From positions 620,001-684,000 of the forward strand of contig QXJR01000004.1 in NCBI GenBank assembly GCA_020975725.1: a stretch of DNA of 64,000 nucleotides, read 5' to 3'. The notes under the pieces were generated by a model. That model was not told the DNA's origin, did not search any database, and was given only the letters and a program-made list of their open reading frames with translations. The stretch's first letter is position 1; each line of letters starts with the position of its first letter. This document shows positions 1 to 8,431 of this stretch, one piece after another. Origin of the DNA: Picocystis sp. L7. Lineage: Eukaryota > Chlorophyta > Picocystophyceae > Picocystales > Picocystaceae. The position numbers and the translations under genes are program-made.

Positions 1-440
1 GGTCTACATGCAACGCTAATGGGCAGATCAAGCGTTTCGACTGCAGGGAGGGAAAAAACGCACGTTTGCTACGTTTATCAAACGCATGCATGCGGCGTTC
101 GGAGAAGGCAAGACGCTCACAGTGTCCTATATGCCGGCGAAGTTCGCACCCAGTGGAGAAGGGGAGGTTTGCGTGCTGACGGGTCGTGCCTACAAGGAGT
201 GCTCATACCGTTTTCGCTCTCATTGCACGGACGAGTTTCGAACGACGGTAGTCCACCACGAAACGATCACTATCATGGAAGAGGTCGGAAGACTCGATAC
301 GAAACAAAAGGACAAACGCTTGCAATGGTGTTCTTCCACCAACCAAACGTAATGCAAGTTCGTCAATCGGGATCACAAATGCCGCGATCAACATCTTAAA
401 CTGCATGCTTCGAAAGCGACCCGACGTGATGTGTCGATAA
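1..440 (+). mobile_element. Decayed Fanzor/TnpB-like (OMEGA) nuclease fragment
   Basis: The plus strand reads as the C-terminal part of a TnpB/Fanzor-type RuvC nuclease carried by IS607-like DNA transposons. Recognisable pieces in order: a block around bases 70-210 (FIKRMHAAFGEGKTLTVSYM), then DEFRTTVVHHET near 230-275, a WCSST block near 325-340, and an NRD..AAINI block near 365-396 that matches the RuvC-III region with its Asp. No zinc ribbon is evident. The reading is broken (at least one frame change late in the segment) and the 5' part lies outside the window. The family assignment rests on my recall of eukaryotic TnpB-like proteins; a chance resemblance is possible but the motif order argues against it. 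Confidence 0.5.
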
Positions 441-746
441 AAAAGACGCAATTCGAAAACGGATTGGACGTTTGATACCCAAACGAGGAAAAAGATGTTG
501 TGGGATCCAGAATGGATGCATAGAAGGCTTTCCCGATGCGAAGTCCACAACGTAGGAACGTCTAACCCGTGGCTCACGGGTTTTGGGATACGTGCATACG
601 TTACCTCGTCGTTCCATACACGAAAGGTCAAGGCAAAGGTGTCTCATTATTGCCTTGGCCGAGTGTACTGCACAAGACACGCCAGCCATGGGAGGGCCCG
701 TGGGGTGTCGGAGAACAAGGATCGAGCAGTAGGGAGACGAAGGGGA
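441..746. other. Non-coding spacer with an 8-bp hairpin
   Basis: No supported gene. A perfect inverted repeat, AACCCGTG / CACGGGTT with a 3-nt loop, lies at 564-582, about 125 bp after the end of the nuclease relic. It could be an element-end structure or chance. Confidence 0.4.
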
Positions 747-1958
747 TTAATCCTCCTCGTCCAAAACATCTCCCTTGCCTCCGTAGAACAACGCAGACCA
801 GGTCTGGCTGATGCTGGAAGAAGACATGGGTTGACCACCTGCAGTCGAAGGCAAAGACTTCCCTGAGGCATGCCCGTTCTGCCCTCCCTCTAGCTGAGTC
901 TGCAGCTCGGCATTGGTCAGGAGGAGCCGGACCTTCTCTTCCACCGCCTGAGAAAGCTGATCTCTTGCTTCTTGCAGTGCAGCCTCTAAATCTATTCTGG
1001 TTTCTGTTTCCACACGCAGTTTCTCCTCCTTCTCGCTCATGCTGAGCAGTGCTCTTACTTTCGCTTCTGCAACTGCATGCAACTGTCCCTGAAGGACGGT
1101 GATCTGCTGGTCTTTTTCTGCCACTTGCGAGCTTAGCTGCGCACACGAAGCACGGATATTTTCCTCCACCCCTGCGACTGCTTCTTCCTTCTCTGCAATG
1201 GATGCGGCCAACTCGCTTTCTAGCCGCTGGTTTTCTCTTTCCACTGCTTGTCTTGTTTCCCTCTCCTCTTCCAAGGCCTTGGTGGTGTCTTCCAACGTAG
1301 CTTCCAAGGCGACGATGGAGGATTGCATGCTGTTGTTGTCTTGTTCCAGGCTCCACTTGAGCCTCTGCAAGCTTTCTTTTTCTTTGAGGATGTCGTTGAT
1401 TTTGTTTGTGGCGGATTCTAGTTGTACATGTGTCCTATCTCTATCTTCCATGGCCGCTGCCGCTTGCGTTTGGAAGTACTGTACATCTGAGTTGAGCTTC
1501 TTGTTTTTTTCTTTCTCTTCTCTCCAACGGTTCAAATAATTCTCGCTCCTCTGCTCCAGGGCTTGGGCACTCCCTTGCAGTTTCTCCTTCTCCACTCGTG
1601 TTTGGGAGAGGAGCTTTTTGGCTTCCGTCAGTTCGCCGTGGAGTTCCAGCAGCCTCTGGCTGATGACGGTGGAGCTGAGGCTGTCCACTTGCTGCATGCA
1701 GAGCATTTCCACGTCCCTTTGCAGTTCTGCGATCCTTTCGTTCGCTTCCCTCAGCTCCAGTTCGAGCCTCTCGATCTTCCTGTGTGCCTCGTCTTCCCGT
1801 TCGTCCGGTTCGTTGGACGCTTCTTCGAGCGGCGGGATGGGTTCCGCCTCCTCCTCGCGTTCCTTGGCTTTTCGCAGCGGTTCGTGATCTTCGTTGGCGT
1901 CCAGCACGGACCTCAGCCTCGCCATGCGCCTTCCTGGCGTCCCGGTTGATGCCGCCAT
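747..1958 (-). CDS. Coiled-coil protein of unknown function
   Basis: A 403-residue protein, almost entirely heptad-like and rich in Glu, Gln, Leu and Lys from about residue 40 to residue 365, then a short Ser/Gly-rich tail ending in an acidic GDVLDEED. No enzymatic or membrane segment is visible. The open frame continues upstream, but the ATG at 1958 was chosen because the upstream part is low-complexity leader shared with the promoter of the divergent gene starting at 2220. It could be a golgin-like tether, a centrosomal or a cytoskeletal scaffold; nothing in the sequence decides between these. The GC content is higher at the 5' end, as in the neighbouring genes. Confidence 0.75.
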   Translation of the reverse strand: MAASTGTPGRRMARLRSVLDANEDHEPLRKAKEREEEAEPIPPLEEASNEPDEREDEAHRKIERLELELREANERIAELQRDVEMLCMQQVDSLSSTVISQRLLELHGELTEAKKLLSQTRVEKEKLQGSAQALEQRSENYLNRWREEKEKNKKLNSDVQYFQTQAAAAMEDRDRTHVQLESATNKINDILKEKESLQRLKWSLEQDNNSMQSSIVALEATLEDTTKALEEERETRQAVERENQRLESELAASIAEKEEAVAGVEENIRASCAQLSSQVAEKDQQITVLQGQLHAVAEAKVRALLSMSEKEEKLRVETETRIDLEAALQEARDQLSQAVEEKVRLLLTNAELQTQLEGGQNGHASGKSLPSTAGGQPMSSSSISQTWSALFYGGKGDVLDEED

Positions 1959-2219
1959 GGCCTCGTCCGACACCGTCCTTTTGGTTCTCGGTGTGCACCT
2001 CTCCCTGCCCCTTCCCTCTTCGATCCCCTCCCTCTCTCCACTGCCCACCCCCAGTCCTGGGGAGAAAGGGACAAACGGGATCGAACCGTCCCTTTCCGAA
2101 CCGCGGAGTAGGATCGCGTGAACCGGGCAGGGTCCCTTGGGAAAGGAGAAACGAACCCAATTCATTGGGGGGTGGAAGGTGAACCGAAGGGGGAGGTCGA
2201 CGTGGAAGGGTGAAGAAGG

Positions 2220-2984
2220 ATGGCGCACGTGCTCGGCAAGTTCGCGACCGTGCGGGAAAACGGGTACTTCAAGCGGGAGAACGAAGCGGAAATTCAAGCC
2301 TGGAGGGAAACCATGATCAAGGAAGGAAGGATGACGGAAGAGGAAGCGAAGGCGGCCAAACCCAAGAAGAAACGCTGGGAGAAGGACGATGGGAGGTCCC
2401 TGGTGTTGATGGAAATCCTCCAGCAAGAAACGAGAATCAACGCACCAGAAGCCTGGAGGGAGAAAAATGTAGAGCGAAGAGGGTGTTCAGAAGCCCCTGG
2501 ACCGTCCAAACAGCACGCTATGCAAGCGTACAGGGAGCTGTACGGTGGAGCACTCTCCTCGATCTCGGCAACGATGGCAGCACCTGGACTTTCCTATGCA
2601 AGGCATGGAAACTCCTGGAATGCCGTGAGAGAGGCATCTAGAGAAAACGCACAGGTTCAATCAGCCGCACACAAAGCGGCTGTGATGGAAAGGCAGGCCA
2701 AAGCTGCTGCAGCGATGGTAGGGGCCAGGGCCGTACTCTACGGGACCATGGCCGCACTGGTGGGTGTTGCAGCTGCGGTGACACTTTGCGTGCACTGGGC
2801 CGATGATCTACCAAGGATGAAGGCAAGCCTGTCTTCCTTTCACGAAGGGGAGGAACATGCTTCACCTATGCTGCGATCCATACGTGAGAAAGTTTTCTCG
2901 CTGCAAACCCATTTCAACAACTCGGCCGAGGCAAACGAAGGAGGACTCCGTCAACGACTGCGAGATCGCTTTCGCATCGAATGA
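2220..2984 (+). CDS. Single-pass membrane protein, unknown family
   Basis: A 254-residue protein, not recognised. Residues 1-165 are charged and probably soluble (Lys/Glu-rich, KPKKKRW near residue 48). One hydrophobic helix (about 171-193) follows, then a short charged C-terminal tail of about 60 residues ending in RLRDRFRIE. The helix lacks an N-terminal signal, so a tail-proximal anchor in an organelle or ER membrane is the simplest reading. The gene is divergent from the coiled-coil gene with a 261-bp shared 5' region. The ATG at 2220 is the first in frame. Confidence 0.7.
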   Translation: MAHVLGKFATVRENGYFKRENEAEIQAWRETMIKEGRMTEEEAKAAKPKKKRWEKDDGRSLVLMEILQQETRINAPEAWREKNVERRGCSEAPGPSKQHAMQAYRELYGGALSSISATMAAPGLSYARHGNSWNAVREASRENAQVQSAAHKAAVMERQAKAAAAMVGARAVLYGTMAALVGVAAAVTLCVHWADDLPRMKASLSSFHEGEEHASPMLRSIREKVFSLQTHFNNSAEANEGGLRQRLRDRFRIE

Positions 2985-3680
2985 CGGTACCAATGCTGGT
3001 ACGATTCATTCGTGCTTTACAAAAGAGGATTCGCGCTTCAGGGATCAGCTCTGCCTCGGCGACGTTTTCTTCCCTCCAACTACTGGTCGGGAAAGGACAG
3101 CGCAGGCCACTGCTCTTCATTGGCATTGTGCGGTGGGTGTGTACATTAATCGAAATGCGAGGGTCAGAAAGATGCGCTGCGTGTCTTTGTGGGGGCGCTC
3201 GTCGTGCAGGGAAGCGCGTCGGCTTTGCTCAGCCAGCATTTGTTTTCTCGCATCCCCCATCTCTTGGGACATTGCCTGGACCTGCGTCAACGTCCTCTGG
3301 CCCTCGGTGGGGAAGGGGATCTTTCTAGTCCCGTGACCTCCACTGCTGCTTCCTGCCGTGTTCCGGTTGCATCCTTGGACGCGTGGTACGACGCATCGGC
3401 GGGTCTGCGAACGAGACGGACACGCTCATCCATCCGTCCCATTTTTTCCCTTCGACGTCCCTTTCTGCCATCTTTTCCATGGGCTCGTCTCTTCCATCCC
3501 CAGCTACCTTTCGCTTCCACCACGTTTACGTTCCCTTTCGAACCCGGAACGTTCCTCGATCGATCGGGACCCTTCCCCGGGGACGGTTGGTCTTCTCCCA
3601 TTCGTCGCCCCGATCCTTGCGATCCACGTCGATCTCGCGCCTCGAAGGAGCGACCAGCAGGGAGCTCGAAAAGGAAGGGA
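2985..3680. other. Intergenic, pyrimidine-rich leader
   Basis: A 3' flank of the preceding gene followed by the presumed promoter and leader of the M14 carboxypeptidase. Bases 3435-3545 are rich in C/T; 3556-3567 contains repeated ATCG. No gene is supported, although the frame of the next gene stays open here. Confidence 0.5.
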
Positions 3681-5145
3681 ATGCGCGGAAGGAAGGAGAA
3701 GATGTGGCTCTGGACGTGGTTCGTCCTGCTGGTGGGGATGGCGGTCGGGGATCCCTTCGCCTGGGAGAGCTACCATCGAACCGAAGACATCGTCAGCTGG
3801 CTGGAGTTGGCCAGTGTGCAGCATCCGAATCGCCTCAAGCTGGAAAAAGTCCAGGCAGAAGATGATCCCTTGGAGCTTCCGGTCGTCACGATCACGGATT
3901 ACGAGGCTCCCGAAGACGATAAAGTAGACGTAATGATGGTCTTCGGGGAACATGCGAGAGAACTCATCTCGGCTGAAGTGGGCCTGTGGTTGGTACGAAC
4001 ACTTCTGGGGGAGTCGGATGCCATAGAAGAAGGAAACGAGGTTTCGGACGCTCTCGGACGATTCTTTCCCGAAGAAAGAAGGCCGGAGAGCTTTGGAGCA
4101 TGGGCCAGCGCACTACTGAAGCACGTGAGGTTTACCATAGTTGCCGTGGAGAACCCTTCCATGCGCCAAGCTGTGGAAAGAGGGGAATATTGCTTGAGAG
4201 GGAATGCTAGAGGAAATGATCTGAATCGAAACTGGCCTTTCCACTGGGACAACACCACGACTTCAGGCACTGCACCTTTAAGTGAACCAGAGAGCAGGAT
4301 CATCCTCAAGGTGGCAGAAGGGCTCTCGAATCTCCAGGCTTACGTTGCTGTACATTCTGGAGAATATGCAGTGTACTATCCATGGGATCATACTATGGTC
4401 GAACCTATTGGGATACCAGCAGGAATGGGCGAACTCATGAGTAGCTTATCAGGACAGTGCGTGTGCAATGCCGGCCCAGGTGGTAAAACAGCAACTTATC
4501 TTGCATTCGGCACATCCATGGACTACTTTTTCAAAGAACTCAAAGTTCCTTACTCTCTAACGTTTGAGGTATACGGCAGAAGTGGAGATGGTCTTAAACC
4601 GCAACATGGCTGGCCTGTAGTGGAAGACAGAGGGTCTTTCCTTACTGGAAAAGAAAGGTGCCTCCGGGAATTCAACCCTGAAAACGGACAACTCTACAAG
4701 GAAGTCGTTGTGCGGTGGGTGGCCAGCTTGCTGAAGGTTGCCGACCATGTGGCGAGGGAAGGAGGTTCCAGCGTGGATGTGCAAAAGTCTCCCAGGACCA
4801 GCGATTTTCCTTCAACTTGGGGTTCGGTGCTAGGTAAGTTCAGTCCCACTATGGTTGGGCTACACTGCGAATCTAGGAGCAACGTGCTTGCTTTGTGCAA
4901 GGCGCACTAGGTGTGCACAACGACTAACTCTTCTTTTCTGTCCAGCAGGCCTGGGTTCTGACGGAAGCGCCCGAAGTGACCCTAAAGCAATCACGGCAAA
5001 CTCCCCCGGGGAATTGTCAACAGCAGCATTGATTTTCATCCTTTCCTTGCCAGTGGTGGGTATCATTGCCCTTGGACTCTACGTGGGGCATAAAAGAAAC
5101 AAAAACTCAGACATACAAGAGTTGGGAAAGGATACCCAAGTCTAA
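3681..5145 (+). CDS. M14 zinc carboxypeptidase with C-terminal membrane anchor
   Basis: Removes C-terminal residues from peptides, probably in the secretory pathway or at the cell surface. The predicted protein (450 residues) has a signal peptide (about 8-23), zinc ligands His91 and Glu94 in GEHARE, a third ligand His225 in VHSGEY, the DLNRNW substrate motif near 180 and catalytic Glu296 in LTFEVYG. Coding is join(3681..4833, 4946..5145): the intron starts GTAAGT, has CTAAC at 4924-4928 and ends in a tandem CAGCAG acceptor, so a one-residue-shorter form (exon from 4949) is equally in frame. Exon 2 encodes a transmembrane helix (about 411-431) and a short cytosolic tail, making this a type I membrane protein. 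The unspliced frame stops at 4910 and would give a secreted form. Converges on the fluoride exporter 32 bp away. Confidence 0.88.
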
Positions 5146-5177
5146 TCAGTTTGTGGTTTTGCCTTCTACTGCATGAA

Positions 5178-6668
5178 TCACCAAGCACTCCAGCCGTAAA
5201 GGGCAATCCCCAAGATGCACGCTGACGCAAGACTCACAATCATGTAAGTGTATCCATGCAAAGACTGCGGAAAGTTAAACATCAAATTGCTGATTTCTCC
5301 AACAAATGTAGAAACTGTGCTCAGAGAGCCTGAGAACCCCTTTTCTACTGCGGGGAACCATACGGCTACCCAGTAATTTACTTGCCCATCTCTAACATTG
5401 AGGTGCAGTTCCACCGCGGCAAGGATAGCATCTATACTGCTTGCACACATGTTTGCAGTGAAGGTTCCAATCGGGAACCAGGACATACTTCCTGGTAGCT
5501 TACCATTCCAGTACGATAGGTACCACCTTGATGCTACGCCAAAAGGAGCAAGGATGATGGCACAATATCTTGCTCTCCTACTTCTTGACAGCACTGTATC
5601 CCTGTCCTCCAAAACGATCCCTGTGACCAAAGCTGCATTTACTGCAAAATAGAGCAGCAACACCAGATAGTGTACCATGGAAATGCCCATTGCCTTTTTC
5701 TTCAGCAAAGAATGAAAGGGGCTCGAAAGTGCTTGTTGTCCAGGGCCTTTTCTTAATTGGGAGGTCGAATTGACCCATTGTTGGAGAACGTCAATGTCAA
5801 GGCCCATACTCTCCGCAAGTGCCTGCTCTTCGGCTTGAAGATCTGCTTGCCTGAGTACCTTGGATTGAATGCGCATGACGAAGCTCAATTTATTGAAGCT
5901 TAGATTGGCTCCCAATTTTTGTGCTTGAGCAGTTGAATCTTTCCACTTGCGAAGCTGCTCCAGTTCCAATCCAATGTTCTTTGCCTTATCCATCTCTTCC
6001 TGTGTAATGTTGTCATTCAGAAATCGAGCCTCAAAATCTTTTACATTCACCCCAAGAAGACTTGAATTCTTGACAAACGATTCAGTTTCTGCAACTTTCG
6101 TTGGGTTAGCAATGGAGTGCAAGAAGATCGCCAAATGTTTACCCAAGTGGAACGAGGTGAGCGCAAGTTCCATACCAATAATGTATCCTACTATGGCTGC
6201 AAGCCATTGTGTAGACTGAACGGTTCCCTCCCCCCCGCACGCCATGACGACCATTTGATTGCTCCATGAAGCGAACGTGGTGAGCGACCCGCAAAAACCA
6301 GTCCTCAGGCCCAAGTGCAACTCGCCCCATTCCTGCATGGAGCTAGATGCTGGAAGGAAAGCCAGGGGAAGATCATTGTCCAGTTGAAGCTGGGCACCTC
6401 TCTGTAAGAGACCCATGAAGAAAGAACCCACCATGTTGGCAATGATGTCAAGGAACAATGCGCCCCCTGGAGTAGACAAGCCGCTATTGGTGATGCAGGG
6501 TACCCACGATCCGCCCCAAGAGACAGTATCTGGACTTTCGCACGCTCCTCCAAAAAGCAATCCGAGATAGATTCGTACAGCACATCCGGCAAATCCTCCC
6601 ACGCTGAGATACAACAGCGTGCCGCACAGCTGCAAAGTCCGACTCGCTCCCCCATCCGGCTCTGCCAT
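5178..6668 (-). CDS. FEX: Two-domain fluoride exporter (FEX/CrcB family)
   Basis: Exports fluoride ion across the plasma membrane by a channel mechanism. The 496-residue protein holds two fused CrcB/Fluc domains, as in plant and fungal FEX proteins, instead of the bacterial dimer. Domain 1 has GGFAGCAVR, then FCGSLTTFASWS, the conserved fluoride-pore motif; domain 2 has APFGVASRW and FSGSLSTVSTF in matching places. The two are joined by a hydrophilic linker of about 120 residues (roughly 200-320), which is unusually long. The ATG at 6668 is supported by the first helix starting soon after. In such fusions one pore often decays; here both GSLxT motifs persist. Confidence 0.9.
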   Translation of the reverse strand: MAEPDGGASRTLQLCGTLLYLSVGGFAGCAVRIYLGLLFGGACESPDTVSWGGSWVPCITNSGLSTPGGALFLDIIANMVGSFFMGLLQRGAQLQLDNDLPLAFLPASSSMQEWGELHLGLRTGFCGSLTTFASWSNQMVVMACGGEGTVQSTQWLAAIVGYIIGMELALTSFHLGKHLAIFLHSIANPTKVAETESFVKNSSLLGVNVKDFEARFLNDNITQEEMDKAKNIGLELEQLRKWKDSTAQAQKLGANLSFNKLSFVMRIQSKVLRQADLQAEEQALAESMGLDIDVLQQWVNSTSQLRKGPGQQALSSPFHSLLKKKAMGISMVHYLVLLLYFAVNAALVTGIVLEDRDTVLSRSRRARYCAIILAPFGVASRWYLSYWNGKLPGSMSWFPIGTFTANMCASSIDAILAAVELHLNVRDGQVNYWVAVWFPAVEKGFSGSLSTVSTFVGEISNLMFNFPQSLHGYTYMIVSLASACILGIALYGWSAW

Positions 6669-7139
6669 GTTTCCAGATACGTAGGATGGAACCAGATCAA
6701 TCGAATCCCTCTACTTTTGCACTCCTGCGTTCGTCGAGGGCCAGTTTTCTTTCTTCTCGGGCGTTGGTTTCCTGTGTCCCAACGTGCATTCGTTCGTTTG
6801 TACACCCCGTTCCCCCTTCTTCCTCGTCCGAATTTCCTCCTTCCGATTGCCGAGACCGTTTCACACGTCTCCTGCCCACCTAACTGCGATCCATCCTCTT
6901 CCTTGCCGCGTTTCTGCGCCTCTTACTCGCCGCACTTCGTCGATCACGCGTCCGACCTTCGCCGATGGGCTTCTGTCCCCTCCCTTCCTTAACACGTGGG
7001 TTAACTCCTGGAGGAGGAGGGGGAGGTGGGACGGTCTGCTGGTCCTAGGTCCAAGGTCAAGGACACCTCGATTCGTACGAGGAAAGGAGGCGCAAGCGCA
7101 CGCCATGGCGCGTCCTCGGCGTGCAGAAAGAGGGGGGGT
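6669..7139. other. Intergenic: FEX 5' region and CFAP298 3' flank
   Basis: No gene is supported. A G/A tract (GGAGGAGGAGGGGGAGGTGG) starts at 7010. Short antisense open frames here are unrelated to any family I know. Confidence 0.5.
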
Positions 7140-7933
7140 TCAATGCATGCGAAGGTTGGTGATGCCCTGAAGCGCCCTTTGCAGGGACGTGGGATCCGAC
7201 CAGGCGGAGCTCGCGTCGGTCGGCTCGCAGGTCTTGGACGTCTTCTCGTGCTGTTCTCTCCGGTAGCAGTACGCGATCAACGCCTTCTGTGTCTCCTCGT
7301 CCACGTGAGGACAAGTCGGCAGCACTTGACCCCTGGGACCCAAACGAAGCAACATGGTGGTCTTCTCCTGGCCGCCCACGTAGTCCCCGACGCACATCTG
7401 AGGATCCATCTCCTTGCCGCAAAACTGAAGCACGAAGTCCTCGCAGTCCATGGGCGCAGGCTGAAGCGCAAGATGCAAGCGGTCGCGGTGCAACCCATCG
7501 CACAGAGTGGAAATCACCTCCATCATTTCTCCTTCGGCCTTTCGGATGAAATTCGAAGCGACGGGCTCTACCTGAAAGCTCCCACGGAGACGGAACATGT
7601 CGTTGTACTTCCACAACAGATCGGCGAGCATTTCGAAAGCTTCCGCGTCCGGAATGTCTTCATCCATCGAGGCGGCTCGTTCCTGAAGCTGCTGCCGCAC
7701 CAGTCGATGGGCTTCCCTCACCCTCCGCACGAAACCGTCCAAATCAACCAGCAGCTGTGTCAGTTCACGCACGGTCGTGTGGCAGGAGGCGAGACCGGCG
7801 AGTTCGTATTCTTCCGTCTGTTCGCATCCACGTGGCGTGGTTCGTATCGGCAACGGGCGTCAGCCTCGGTCCACACCTGAATTCTCGACCATGCATTGTT
7901 CGATCCACTCACCCTGATCTTGGCCACCACCAT
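7140..7933 (-). CDS. CFAP298: CFAP298 (C21orf59/Kurly) ciliary dynein-assembly protein
   Basis: Homologous to the cilia- and flagella-associated protein needed for axonemal dynein arm assembly and cilium polarity. Coding is complement(join(7140..7817, 7913..7933)). The first exon is only seven codons (MVVAKIR); the intron has GTGAGT, CTGAC at 7859-7863 and ends AACAG. The splice joins to TEEYELAGL followed by TVRELTQLL, matching the conserved N-terminal ubiquitin-like start of the family. The C-terminal block GDYVGGQEKT, RGQVLP and the Trp-Ser-Asp/Leu-rich end match the family's conserved DYVGKNEKT...WADxxxLK region. Length is 232 residues against about 290 in animals; the middle region is shorter. 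Divergent from RAD54. Confidence 0.82.
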
Positions 7934-8431
7934 CGCGACGCCTTTTGGTGTCCGATCGCGCACGAACGGACGTGGCTGGACCGATCCTTCGTCCCAATGC
8001 CGCGCCTGGCGTTGACTCGGACCGAAACCGATGGGAGGGGGACGACCCCCCACCGCCCTATCTACCGCCCCTCTAGCACGAACCAAGGTCTCGATCGCCT
8101 CCCGATCCTGGATCGCGATCTTTATCGCGATCTTCGGGGATCCGATCGAGATCATGGACCGGGGTGGAAGGGGGCCCGCCATCCGACACGCTTCAAAAGC
8201 GAAGGAACGAATCCGACGAAGTGCGAGGGACGAGGGTGCGCCTCCAATCCGCCTTGCAAGCGATCCACAACGGTCCGAATCGCGCTTCGAGCGTGGGTAA
8301 AGGGTTTACACGTTCGTTAGAGTGCCAAAACGAGCGAAGCACGGCAAAGCATGGGCGAGGGGCAATAGAATCGGACCGACCACGTGCAGCTCCCACACTC
8401 AGAAGGAAAGGAAAATTCGATCCGATTCGCC
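7934..8431. promoter_or_regulatory. Divergent CFAP298/RAD54 5' region with 12-bp tandem repeat
   Basis: A 498-bp shared 5' region, rich in GATC and CG. ATCGCGATCTTT at 8112-8123 is repeated as ATCGCGATCTTC at 8124-8135; each copy contains the palindrome GATCGCGATC or ATCGCGAT. No gene is supported. Confidence 0.45.
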
